A DNA stretch of 64,000 nt from Leptospira kanakyensis (GTDB lineage: Bacteria > Spirochaetota > Leptospiria > Leptospirales > Leptospiraceae): the NCBI RefSeq assembly GCF_004769235.1, contig NZ_RQFG01000018.1, positions 62,001 to 126,000 of the forward strand. The letters are read 5' to 3'. Positions 9,184-16,610 of this stretch are shown here, in pieces. Position numbers and translations under genes: made by a program. Position 1 is the stretch's first letter; every line of letters starts with the position of its first letter. The notes beneath the pieces were generated by a model. That model had not been told where the DNA came from. It did not search any database and saw nothing but the letters and a program-made list of their open reading frames with translations.

Positions 9184-11226
9184 TTAACTTCGTTTTTTAC
9201 CCAAAATCAAATAGTTCTTTTTCAGAAATTCGAAGTCTTTCTCTGTGTTCCAATCTCTAACAAATACGTGATGGTTTGGATCAAAATGATCCCCATCCTG
9301 CCATTGTTTGAATAAACTTGGATCTCCTCCCAAGCTGTTGATGATGGAAACTGCCACTTCTGAATCGGATTCCATAAAAATTTTGTTTAATGATTCTAGT
9401 CCTTTGTTTACGAATACTGCCACCGAACAATTTGAAGATTTGATAATTTTTTTAATTGGGCCTTTGTTAATTTCTTTCCATGACTCTACGTTAGGTGATC
9501 CTAATATCAAAAGATCTGGTTTGTATTCATCTAACTGTTCCCATAGGGCTGTTTCAAAATTTTCGGATGAGGAAAATTGAAAGTCCACAGGGATTCCTTC
9601 ATTTGCAGAAATAAATCTAATATTTTCGAAGAGTATGGACATTTCATACTGAGATTGTTCAATATCAAAATTATAGTTTTGATTTACATGAAAAGTTCTG
9701 AAATTTGCGTTTGGAAAAATTTTATAACAAAGTTTTACCAAATCAATGCCTGTTTTGGGTCTGGCAAAGGCGATCAAAATTTTGGGATGAACACTTTGAC
9801 CTGAGTTTTCCAAAACAGGGACAATATCAGGACTACTTTTCTTTTTGAAAAGTTTTTGCACAAGGTTGATGGCCGGGCCACTCATTGCCGTTGTAACCAA
9901 AGCCATAATCACCATAATGGTGAATAATTCTGGCCCGATGATTCCCATTTCTAATCCAATGTTTAAAACTATGAGTTCCATAAGTCCTCGAGTATTCATG
10001 AGGATTCCTATGATTAGAGAATCTTTCCAGGACTCACCCAAAAACCTGGCGGAAATGGTACTGCCACCTAACTTACCGAAAATTGCTACAAACAGAATCA
10101 ATAAACAAATCAAAAATAAATTTGGATCTGATAAAAGACCAATTTGAGTTTTTAAACCAGAGTATGCAAAAAATAAAGGTAGAAGAAAGATTACACTTAC
10201 ATCTTGGAATTTGTTAATGATGATTTTTCTAATTTTATGATTTGCTGGGATCGTAGAACCAGCGATAAACGCTCCAAACAATGAGTGGATCCCCATTGAT
10301 TCAGTAAATAAGGATGAAAAGGTGAGCCAAATAAAAAGAAAAAATACAATGTAATTTGGTAAAAAATCGATATTCTCTAATTTCGAAAGACTACTCGCAA
10401 ACCTTGTTCTTACATATTTGAATGCCAAATAAAGAAAGAGAACCACTCCCAAAAAACAAAGTAAAACTCCGGACATGGAATCCGAAGAAGTGAGCCCTAA
10501 AATCAAAGCCAAAATCAACCATGCCGTGACATCATCCGCTGCGGCACATGTGATGGCGAGAACTCCCGATCTCTCCGTATTTAATTTTTTTTCCTGAATG
10601 ATCCGTGCTAACACAGGGAAAGCTGTGATCGACATGGAGATACCCAAAAAAAGACTGAAGGATAAAAATGAAACTTTTTCTGGTGCTAGTGTTTCAAATA
10701 AAAATAAAGAAGAAATCACGCCGAGTAAAAAGGGAAACATGATCGATACATGGCTGATGACAACAGCGGTATGTAAACTTCCATGTAAATTTTTCCAGTC
10801 GGTCTCTAATCCGATGAGAAACATGAAAAAAATCAAACCCACTTGGCTAAGTAATTTTAATGAACCCATGGAAGAGGCGGGGAATATCATTTCTGAAAAT
10901 TCTGGTGCCAACATACCAAGTAGTGAAGGCCCTAGTACCAAACCACCAGTGATTTCTCCGATCACGCTGGGAATTCTAATTAACGAAAACAAAAACGAAA
11001 AGATTTTGCATGTAACAAGGATTAGTAGAATTTGCAGAAGCAATCGCCCAAAGGGAGATTTTAAATGCGCAACAAAGCCGACTAAAAAAGAAGAGAAGTT
11101 TAATTCCAAACTCAAAGGATTTAAACCATGATTGAGTGGGAAATACAACTGACCGAGGTAAAAAACAAAAGCGAGTGCGCTGAAAAAAACAGCTACCGCT
11201 AGGGCGTAGAATAGTGAGGACTTCAT
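9184..11226 (-). CDS. Kef-type cation/proton antiporter (CPA2) with C-terminal USP-like domain
   Basis: This 680-residue inner-membrane protein probably exchanges K+ or Na+ for protons. After an N-terminal anchor (residues 5-30), about twelve membrane segments span residues 55-450. CPA2 signatures are IPSVIGEITGGLVLGPSLLG, the unwound-helix segments ITCAAADDVTAW (Asp-Asp candidate ion site) and HSLFGAFIAGSTIP. Residues 475-640 form a cytoplasmic universal-stress-protein-like domain (KILIAFARPKTG, DLLILGSPNVESW). A strong Shine-Dalgarno AAGGAAGG precedes the ATG, and the 5' leader carries a c-di-AMP riboswitch. K+ is the likelier substrate given that riboswitch. No TrkA-N/RCK domain is seen, unlike KefB/KefC. 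Confidence 0.9.
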   Translation of the reverse strand: MKSSLFYALAVAVFFSALAFVFYLGQLYFPLNHGLNPLSLELNFSSFLVGFVAHLKSPFGRLLLQILLILVTCKIFSFLFSLIRIPSVIGEITGGLVLGPSLLGMLAPEFSEMIFPASSMGSLKLLSQVGLIFFMFLIGLETDWKNLHGSLHTAVVISHVSIMFPFLLGVISSLFLFETLAPEKVSFLSFSLFLGISMSITAFPVLARIIQEKKLNTERSGVLAITCAAADDVTAWLILALILGLTSSDSMSGVLLCFLGVVLFLYLAFKYVRTRFASSLSKLENIDFLPNYIVFFLFIWLTFSSLFTESMGIHSLFGAFIAGSTIPANHKIRKIIINKFQDVSVIFLLPLFFAYSGLKTQIGLLSDPNLFLICLLILFVAIFGKLGGSTISARFLGESWKDSLIIGILMNTRGLMELIVLNIGLEMGIIGPELFTIMVIMALVTTAMSGPAINLVQKLFKKKSSPDIVPVLENSGQSVHPKILIAFARPKTGIDLVKLCYKIFPNANFRTFHVNQNYNFDIEQSQYEMSILFENIRFISANEGIPVDFQFSSSENFETALWEQLDEYKPDLLILGSPNVESWKEINKGPIKKIIKSSNCSVAVFVNKGLESLNKIFMESDSEVAVSIINSLGGDPSLFKQWQDGDHFDPNHHVFVRDWNTEKDFEFLKKNYLILGKKRS

Positions 11227-11227
11227 A

Positions 11228-11378
11228 AACTTCCTTCCTTACAAAAAATAGTTTGCGGAAGGTGATTTACCTTCCCTCAAAGTCGCCGAGGTTAGCTGTC
11301 GGGCTAGGATTGAGAGATATCCTCTGCAATTGCAGTACGCCCCAAAATTTGGTTCCCCCGTCTCTATAAGAGCTAGAC
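11228..11378 (-). ncRNA. c-di-AMP riboswitch (ydaO/yuaA class) with SD-sequestering platform
   Basis: Read on the minus strand, the antiporter leader contains ACGGGGGAACC, then TTTTGGGGCG, a variable stem (CTGCAATTGCAG), and then CCCGACAGCTAACCTCG followed by GGGAAGG. This order and these conserved blocks match the ydaO class as I remember it. Downstream, CCTTCC (plus-strand positions 11257-11262) can pair either with the aptamer's own GGAAGG (11270-11275) or with the gene's Shine-Dalgarno GGAAGG (11231-11240). Ligand binding would hold the aptamer GGAAGG and free CCTTCC to mask the ribosome site, an OFF switch. The aptamer call comes from motif identity; the mechanism is inference. Confidence 0.88.
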
Positions 11379-11506
11379 AAGGGCAAATAAAAAGAATGGG
11401 ATAAAAAAGTCAATCACTTTATTAAGAAAGATATGTATTGCATTTTATAAGTCGGTATATTATGATATACTAATTTACGGTTTTGTTTGATCTTTAAAAG
11501 GAAAAA

Positions 11507-12898
11507 CTACTCTTGAGGTGAGATCATCTCTTCCGGTTTCACCCATTCGTCAAACTGCTCAGCCGTGAGGATTCCTAATTTGATTCCTGCTTCTTTTAGG
11601 GTAGAGTTTTCTTTATGAGCGGTTTTCGCAATTTTGGCCGCTTTGTCATATCCAATATGTGGATTGAGTGCAGTCACAAGCATCAGTGACCGGTTTAAGT
11701 TCTGATCGATGGTTTCAAGGTTTGGTTCTATTCCTCGTGCGCAATGTTCTTCAAAAGATACGGTTGCATCCGCTAACAGACGTATGGAATTGAGAACATT
11801 AAATATAATCAGTGGTTTGAATACATTCAGTTCAAAATTACCGGAAGATCCTCCTACATTCACGGCAACATCATTTCCAATGACCTGTGCGGCAACCATC
11901 GTCATGGCTTCCGATTGTGTGGGATTAACTTTTCCTGGCATAATGGAAGAGCCGGGTTCGTTTTCGGGAATGGAAATTTCTCCAATCCCTGCGCGTGGGC
12001 CAGAGGCCAACCACCTGATATCGTTTGCGATCTTCATCAGAGAAGAGGCAATGGTTTTCAAAACTCCACTGACTTCGACTAACGAATCATGTGCGGCGAG
12101 TGCCTCAAACTTGTTTTCTGCGGTGATAAAAGGAAGTCCTGTTTCTTTAGCAATCGCAGCGGCAGCTCCCGCTGCAAACTCAGGATGGGTATTGAGTCCT
12201 GTTCCCACAGCTGTTCCGCCAAGTGCCAATCGGTAAACAGAAGGTAAGACCCGTTTGACTCTGTCTATGGAATACGAGAGTTGTTGTACATAACCCGAAA
12301 ACTCTTGCCCTAATGTGAGAGGAGTGGCGTCTTGTAAATGGGTTCTTCCGATTTTGATGATGTTTGTAAACTCTTTCGATTTTTGATCTAAGGTATCATG
12401 AAGCGATTGTAAGGCGGGAATGAGTTTGTGAACTAATTGTTCGGCACAAGCAATGTGCATGGCTGTAGGAAAGGTATCGTTTGAACTTTGTGCTTTGTTG
12501 ACATCGTCATTGGGATGGATGGGATTTTTGGAACCCATAGTTCCGCCTGTCATTTCAATGGCACGATTCGATATGACTTCGTTCACATTCATATTGGTTT
12601 GTGTTCCCGATCCTGTTTGCCAAATGACAAGAGGGAAGTGGTGATCCAAAGTACCTGAGATCACTTCTTCCGATGCCTTGATGATGAGTTCTGTTTTTTC
12701 TTTGGGTAAAATTCCGAGTCCATGATTTGTGATGGCTGCGCACTTTTTTAAAATCCCGAGAGCCCGAATCATTTCTCTGGGAAATTTATCATTACCAATA
12801 TGGAAGTGGTGGAGGGAACGTTCGGTTTGTGCACCCCAATAACGAGAGTTTTCTACTTCAATTTCACCCATAGAGTCGGTTTCGATTCTTGTTTTCAT
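11507..12898 (-). CDS. fumC: Class II fumarate hydratase
   Basis: This 463-residue iron-independent homotetrameric fumarase interconverts fumarate and malate. The family signature [13 protein letters not shown] is intact, as are [14 protein letters not shown], the [16 protein letters not shown] block with its conserved His, and the [11 protein letters not shown] segment. The length equals the usual 460-470 residues. GAGGG lies just before the ATG. It is a single gene. Class II enzymes withstand oxygen and iron limitation, so this one complements the [4Fe-4S] fumarase encoded at 6964-8577. Aspartase and argininosuccinate lyase relatives are excluded by the fumarase-specific motifs. Confidence 0.96.
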   Translation of the reverse strand: MKTRIETDSMGEIEVENSRYWGAQTERSLHHFHIGNDKFPREMIRALGILKKCAAITNHGLGILPKEKTELIIKASEEVISGTLDHHFPLVIWQTGSGTQTNMNVNEVISNRAIEMTGGTMGSKNPIHPNDDVNKAQSSNDTFPTAMHIACAEQLVHKLIPALQSLHDTLDQKSKEFTNIIKIGRTHLQDATPLTLGQEFSGYVQQLSYSIDRVKRVLPSVYRLALGGTAVGTGLNTHPEFAAGAAAAIAKETGLPFITAENKFEALAAHDSLVEVSGVLKTIASSLMKIANDIRWLASGPRAGIGEISIPENEPGSSIMPGKVNPTQSEAMTMVAAQVIGNDVAVNVGGSSGNFELNVFKPLIIFNVLNSIRLLADATVSFEEHCARGIEPNLETIDQNLNRSLMLVTALNPHIGYDKAAKIAKTAHKENSTLKEAGIKLGILTAEQFDEWVKPEEMISPQE

Positions 12899-12995
12899 AT
12901 TCCCTCGCGAATCAATAGAGATACATTCTATTCATTATGTAGACAGAGTTTGTTTGGAGAATCGAAAAATAAAAAGGTATGAAAGAGAAAATGAT

Positions 12996-13025
12996 ACTCT
13001 CCCGCATAAGATTTTCCGGGAGAGT
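12996..13025 (-). terminator. Hairpin terminator after the 13040 gene
   Basis: ACTCTCCCG (12996-13004) and CGGGAGAGT (13017-13025) form a perfect 9-base stem immediately beyond the stop codon of the leftward gene. A T-rich stretch follows on the minus strand. Confidence 0.7.
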
Positions 13026-13039
13026 TTTGTTTTAGAAAA

Positions 13040-13411
13040 TTAAAACGGTTGGTAAAATGCTAGGTAAGCTGCCGCGAGTCCCAAAAGCGGAAATACAAAC
13101 CAAAGGATTTTGGCAAATTTTTCTTTTTTGGAAGCCATTGCTAAAAGTCCACCAAACGCAAGCCAGATGACGATTTTTAAAATCACCCAAACTGGAAGTG
13201 CGGAATGAGAAATTCCTCGAAACTTCATCAGGCCAAATCCGGCAACGATGATGAGTAGGAGGGCTACTCCATGAGTGATGGCCGCCACAGTTTTGAATTT
13301 GTTCTCCGATTTTTTTCCCCCGTTGACGGTGTAGAGAGTGATTCCCCCGAGCGATAAAAATAAAAGATACATTCCGAAAATATGGATGAGTTTATAAGCT
13401 TCGTATGACAC
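13040..13411 (-). CDS. Small four-helix membrane protein, function unknown
   Basis: This 123-residue integral membrane protein has four predicted helices at about residues 8-28, 43-62, 70-95 and 103-120. The pattern IHIFGMYLLFLSLGG with an early His resembles SirB/CopD-type small membrane proteins, in which His residues may bind haem or metal, but the match is too weak to name. It starts at a GTG with AAGGAG at good spacing. It is a single gene with its own terminator, lying between fumC and the P-loop kinase gene. Confidence 0.7.
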   Translation of the reverse strand: MSYEAYKLIHIFGMYLLFLSLGGITLYTVNGGKKSENKFKTVAAITHGVALLLIIVAGFGLMKFRGISHSALPVWVILKIVIWLAFGGLLAMASKKEKFAKILWFVFPLLGLAAAYLAFYQPF

Positions 13412-13508
13412 AAAAGTCTCCTTGTTTCTGTTCTATCCTTTCAGATAGAATCATTCCAGGCGAGATTTTTCTCTTTCCCTAAGGGGAAAAAGAACTAGGA
13501 TTTAGAAA

Positions 13509-13961
13509 ATGGAACCGACGAAATCAGAAAACTTGAGAACCGATCTCAGTAATATCAATACAAACAAAACATTACTTGCTTTAAGAGGAATTCCTGGTTC
13601 CGGAAAAACTAGTTTGGCAAAAGCCCTTTCTCTTACGAATGGAGCCCCTATCTTTTCGATTGATTCCTATTTTGAAAATGAAGTTGGTGAATATCATTTT
13701 GATTATCAAAAAAATCATTTAGCATACAAAGACTGCGAATCCAAAACAAAACAAGCTCTCGAACATGGTGTTCCTTTTGTGATCGTGGATAATACATTTA
13801 CTTTGGATTGGGAACTTTCACCTTACACTCAATTGGCGAAAGAATTTGGATATAGATTTCATGTTGTGACTGTGGAGAACAGGCATGGTGGAAAAAATGT
13901 ACATCAGATTCCAGATGAACAAATCGAGAAGATGAAAGCAAAGTATCAGGTGGTTTTGTAG
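13509..13961 (+). CDS. P-loop kinase-like ATPase (NEDD4BP2/polynucleotide-kinase type)
   Basis: This 150-residue single-domain P-loop protein has the Walker A motif RGIPGSGKTSLAKAL at residues 25-39. A strand then contains the FSIDSYF acidic motif, and a Walker-B-like strand PFVIVDNTFT lies near residue 90. This layout is that of the AAA_33/zeta-toxin-like small kinases grouped with NEDD4-binding protein 2. The substrate (nucleic acid end, small molecule or protein) is unknown. It sits just upstream of two toxin-antitoxin modules but is separated from them by a promoter, so a functional link is speculative. Confidence 0.75.
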   Translation: MEPTKSENLRTDLSNINTNKTLLALRGIPGSGKTSLAKALSLTNGAPIFSIDSYFENEVGEYHFDYQKNHLAYKDCESKTKQALEHGVPFVIVDNTFTLDWELSPYTQLAKEFGYRFHVVTVENRHGGKNVHQIPDEQIEKMKAKYQVVL

Positions 13962-13974
13962 GGGGGGATTGGGC

Positions 13975-14008
13975 TTGACATTTCCTTACTTTTTCTATTA
14001 ATGTAAGG
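13975..14008 (+). promoter_or_regulatory. Promoter and candidate operator of the first AbrB/PIN module
   Basis: TTGACA (13975-13980) and TAATGT (13999-14004) are spaced by 18 bases, so transcription should begin at or within a base of the ATG at 14010, giving a leaderless mRNA. The inverted repeat CCTTAC (13984-13989) / GTAAGG (14003-14008) overlaps the -10 element and could be the antitoxin's own operator. Confidence 0.5.
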
Positions 14009-14009
14009 T

Positions 14010-14252
14010 ATGAAGCTGAGATCAAAAATAACTTCAAAATATCAGATAACGATACCTAAAGAGATTAGAGAATCGTTAAAACTTTCAATGGAAGATGTGA
14101 TTGAATGGTCAATTGATGAAAAAGGGATTCATATCGAATCAGCAAACAAACCCTTTTTGGAATATAAGGGGTTTCTCAATCAAGGATCCTCTGATATTAA
14201 ATCAGATATAGGAAAAGCCTGGAAAGAAAGGGCAAAAAGATATTCAAAATGA
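14010..14252 (+). CDS. AbrB/MazE-type antitoxin
   Basis: This is an 80-residue swapped-hairpin AbrB-family DNA-binding antitoxin. The N-terminal half (KITSKYQITIPKEIRESLKL) is the canonical AbrB/VapB motif, binding DNA as a dimer. The C-terminal half (FLNQGSSDIKSDIGKAWKERAKRY) should wrap around the toxin and neutralise it. Its last four bases overlap the start of the PIN toxin gene (ATGA), indicating translational coupling. It probably represses its own promoter with the toxin as corepressor. A leaderless start is suggested because the -10 element lies only six bases before the ATG. Confidence 0.85.
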   Translation: MKLRSKITSKYQITIPKEIRESLKLSMEDVIEWSIDEKGIHIESANKPFLEYKGFLNQGSSDIKSDIGKAWKERAKRYSK

Positions 14253-14659
14253 AATTGATTTTAGATACAAATTGTTACATTTCGTTTTTGAATCAAAGAA
14301 ATTTAGAACAACATACAAAGATGGTGCAATTTTGGAACGAGGTATCTCGTTTGGAACATGAAGTCATTTTGACTTCACATAATATTTCTGAAATAGTCTT
14401 TGTATTCAAAAGTATTTACTCTATTGAACAAAACAAAATCAATCAAATGATAAGAGACTTGATTGCAAATCCAGGTGTAAAATATGAAGCAGCTTATGAT
14501 CCAGACCTAATATTCCAATTTTGGCCTCACAACATTAAAGATTATGGAGATGCAGTACTTGCGGCAGCCTGTCAAAATTTAGATGCAAAAATTGTTACAT
14601 TCGATCAGAATTTTTCCAAGTCCTTAAAAAAATTGAATTTGGAAGTGCATTCAATTTAA
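14249..14659 (+). CDS. PIN-domain toxin (VapC-like ribonuclease)
   Basis: This 136-residue PIN-domain endoribonuclease is the probable toxin of the module. Acidic residues expected for the Mg2+ site are Asp6 in LILDTNCYI, Glu in ISEIVFVF, Asp in DYGDAVLAAAC and Asp in VTFDQNF near the C-terminus. It fits the PIN family called putative toxin-antitoxin system toxin component. The start overlaps the antitoxin stop by four bases. Its stop codon is three bases from the stop codon of a second, convergent PIN toxin gene. Confidence 0.85.
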   Translation: MKLILDTNCYISFLNQRNLEQHTKMVQFWNEVSRLEHEVILTSHNISEIVFVFKSIYSIEQNKINQMIRDLIANPGVKYEAAYDPDLIFQFWPHNIKDYGDAVLAAACQNLDAKIVTFDQNFSKSLKKLNLEVHSI

Positions 14660-14662
14660 AAT

Positions 14663-15040
14663 CTACTTATCGAAAAATTTCACCCCTGGTAGACCCCTGA
14701 TATCATTGTATTGAGTCCAAAGTGTTGCTTTATTTAATTGGGCTGTTGCATAAATGATGCTATCTGCCATTGGAATCGAATTTTCTACACTGATCTTTGC
14801 AGCATAAATAGAAATTCTCGAATCCAAATTGATCACCTTGCCGAGTTGCATATGGGCTACAATTTTAAGAGCAAGGTCTTCACCCTTTTCTTTATAAACT
14901 TTTTTGAAAATTTCAAATAAAGACAAACTTGGAACAAGCAAGGTTTCCGTTTTTTCAATGGCTGCAGAAAATAAATCCGCTCGATTCGTCCCGCTGAAAT
15001 ACTCTAACCATCCAGAAGAATCGACTACATTTAAATTCAA
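14663..15040 (-). CDS. VapC-type PIN-domain toxin
   Basis: This 125-residue PIN ribonuclease is the toxin of a second module. Catalytic acids are visible as Asp7 in VVDSSGWLEYF, Glu in SLFEIFKKVY, Asp in MADSIIYATAQ and Asp in TQYNDIRGLPGV, which is the classic VapC layout. The start overlaps the antitoxin gene's end by four bases (ATGA). The sequence differs clearly from the neighbouring PIN protein on the other strand, so the two modules are not a recent duplication. The target RNA, perhaps initiator tRNA as for several VapCs, cannot be read from sequence. Confidence 0.87.
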   Translation of the reverse strand: MNLNVVDSSGWLEYFSGTNRADLFSAAIEKTETLLVPSLSLFEIFKKVYKEKGEDLALKIVAHMQLGKVINLDSRISIYAAKISVENSIPMADSIIYATAQLNKATLWTQYNDIRGLPGVKFFDK

Positions 15041-15243
15041 ATTCGATCTCCATCACGATCTAATTTCCTGTCCATACCGGATAACAAACCTTTCAATTTT
15101 TTAATGGGTTCTATAGGGATTAACTCCATACGATTTCCTAATGTTATGATTTCGAGTTTCATTCCAGCTTTAACACCAATTTGTTCACGAATTTCTTTTG
15201 GAATGACCACTTGAAATTTTGGTGAGACGGTTACTTTTCCCAT
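15037..15243 (-). CDS. AbrB-type antitoxin (VapB-like)
   Basis: This 68-residue AbrB-family antitoxin pairs with the VapC encoded directly downstream. The N-terminus (VTVSPKFQVVIPKEIREQIG) is the swapped-hairpin DNA-binding domain. The C-terminal tail (LKGLLSGMDRKLDRDGDRI) is the toxin-binding arm. GAGGT precedes the ATG at normal spacing. Two candidate autoregulatory sites lie upstream: CGATA-N4-TATCG overlapping the ribosome site, and the palindrome at 15272-15283. Confidence 0.85.
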   Translation of the reverse strand: MGKVTVSPKFQVVIPKEIREQIGVKAGMKLEIITLGNRMELIPIEPIKKLKGLLSGMDRKLDRDGDRI

Positions 15244-15271
15244 ATCGATACCTCTATCGTATTACTAAATG

Positions 15272-15283
15272 ATGATCGATCAT
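15272..15283. promoter_or_regulatory. 12-base palindrome upstream of the second antitoxin gene
   Basis: ATGATCGATCAT is a perfect palindrome about 30 bases before the antitoxin start, in the promoter region. It is a plausible AbrB-type autoregulatory operator. Confidence 0.4.
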
Positions 15284-15449
15284 TTGTCAATGGGATAAGA
15301 TGAAGAAATGGGAAAGAATTTATTTTGAAAAATTCAGTCTAGACAACAAATCTTGAGTATTCGTTTGTGTTTTGGTAATTGGGTTAGATAGAGTTTAAAT
15401 GGAGGAGGAGAGGTTAGTGTATTGTTTTTAATTCAAAAACGGGGAAGGC

Positions 15450-15492
15450 AAAAAAAACCGCCGCGTAACCTTAAGTTAAGCGACGGTCTTTT
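15450..15492 (-). terminator. Rho-independent terminator of the RRM gene
   Basis: On the minus strand ACCGTCGC pairs with GCGGCGGT (one G-U pair) and is followed by eight T. It lies just beyond the RRM gene's stop codon. The strong stem and U-run make this a clear terminator. Confidence 0.88.
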
Positions 15493-15504
15493 AACAAACT
15501 TGGA

Positions 15505-15768
15505 TTATCTCCAGTTGTTTGTTTTAGGTTTTGCGATGTTTACTTTCATCTCACGGTTAAGAATGTTCTTTCCGTTAAGTTCTTTAATTGCGTTATCAGC
15601 TTCTTTTCCATCTTTCATTTCGATGAATCCGAAACCTTTAGAACGGCCAGAATACTGGTCAGTGATGATTTTTGCAGAAGTTACTGCTCCGTGTGCTCCG
15701 AAAAGCTCACTGAGTTTACCTTCAGTCATATCGTAAGAGAGGTTGCCAACGTAAATGTTTACTGACAT
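15505..15768 (-). CDS. RRM-domain RNA-binding protein
   Basis: This 87-residue protein consists almost wholly of one RNA-recognition motif. RNP2 is NIYVGNL (residues 4-10) and RNP1 is KGFGFIEM (about residues 44-51); both have the aromatic residues that stack on RNA bases. Such stand-alone bacterial RRM proteins occur in cyanobacteria and spirochaetes and are often cold-induced RNA chaperones. The N-terminus MSVNIYVGNLSYDM is typical. The gene is monocistronic with a strong terminator, and its 5' leader may be long (see 15769-15960). Confidence 0.92.
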   Translation of the reverse strand: MSVNIYVGNLSYDMTEGKLSELFGAHGAVTSAKIITDQYSGRSKGFGFIEMKDGKEADNAIKELNGKNILNREMKVNIAKPKTNNWR

Positions 15769-15960
15769 AGTTTTTGTCCTGTTTGTTAAAGTTGACTCGG
15801 GAATTCTAGATTTACAATCGTCGGAACCCTAAATAGGGATTTTGGGTAAGAACTCCAGAAAAATGCAGGGAAAAACTTAGGAAAGCTACCAGCGTGCAAG
15901 CTTGAAAGGACTACTTCGGCGGTGAAAATCAACAATACTCTGAATCTTCTGTCAGTGTAA
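15769..15960 (-). promoter_or_regulatory. Probable long 5' leader of the RRM gene
   Basis: On the minus strand TTGCTT and TACACT, 17 bases apart, near 15960-15990 could be the promoter. This would give a leader of about 180 bases. The leader contains possible stems (for example AAGCTT with AAGCT around 15882-15905) and a GC-rich CACCGCCGAAG segment. Cold-shock genes often have such structured leaders. No known riboswitch is recognised. Confidence 0.3.
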
Positions 15961-16025
15961 TTACCCTTTCTAAAAAAAGCAATCTGAAAGAAGACCCAGA
16001 GAGAAAATTACGAAAAAAGAGAATT

Positions 16026-16511
16026 CTAGTGGTGGTGGTGTCCGCCTGGACCGTGCACGTGACCGTGTTGTAATTCCTCTTCTGTAGCTTCGCGAATGGA
16101 CTTAATTGTCACCGCAAAGTGGAGGGTTTCTCCGGCTAACGGGTGATTGCCGTTCAAAATGACATCTGCATCACGAACTTCTTGTAAGTATAGAACCATT
16201 CTACCTTCAGGAGTGTCGGTTTGGAATTCCATTCCCACTTCTAACTCTGCTTCCGCAGGAAGTTCCGTTTTGGGAACTTGAAAGATCAGAGCTTCGTTAT
16301 ATGTCCCATAACCATCTTCAGGTGGTACAGTTACATTTTTAGAATCTCCGTTCACTAATCCTTCTAGTTCTTTTTCCAAACCGGGAATGATATTTTGCCA
16401 GCCGTGGAGGTATAATAGTGGTTCGTCTGATTGGTCCAGAGTTTCTCCCTGGGCGTTCTTTAGGTGATAGGAAAATCCTACAACCATTCCTTTGCTGATG
16501 GTTTTTGACAT
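16026..16511 (-). CDS. slyD: SlyD-like FKBP-type peptidyl-prolyl isomerase
   Basis: This 161-residue cytoplasmic isomerase and chaperone has an FKBP half from residues 1-70 and 120-145 (KGMVVGFSYHLKNAQGETLD, YLHGWQNIIPGLEKELEGL). An insert-in-flap chaperone domain sits between them (about 72-120), followed by the SlyD hallmark NHPLAGETLHF. The C-terminus is His-rich (HGHVHGPGGHHHH), consistent with nickel or other metal binding, as in E. coli SlyD. No clear ribosome site precedes the ATG. It shares an intergenic region with the divergent Na/Pi cotransporter gene. Confidence 0.92.
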   Translation of the reverse strand: MSKTISKGMVVGFSYHLKNAQGETLDQSDEPLLYLHGWQNIIPGLEKELEGLVNGDSKNVTVPPEDGYGTYNEALIFQVPKTELPAEAELEVGMEFQTDTPEGRMVLYLQEVRDADVILNGNHPLAGETLHFAVTIKSIREATEEELQHGHVHGPGGHHHH

Positions 16512-16523
16512 ATTGGTTACAAA

Positions 16524-16567
16524 GTACCAACGGAAAAAAATACTGCAACCGAATAAAAGGTTGGTAC
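16524..16567. promoter_or_regulatory. Inverted repeats in the slyD / Na-Pi cotransporter divergent region
   Basis: GTACCAAC (16524-16531) and GTTGGTAC (16560-16567) are exact inverted copies; the second is embedded in the palindrome TTGGTACCAA (16561-16570). They lie in the 99-base gap between two divergent genes, so they may be paired operator sites. Confidence 0.35.
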
Positions 16568-16610
16568 CAAATTGTAATCAAAGAAATTAAACCTTGGAAA
16601 TATTACATCT

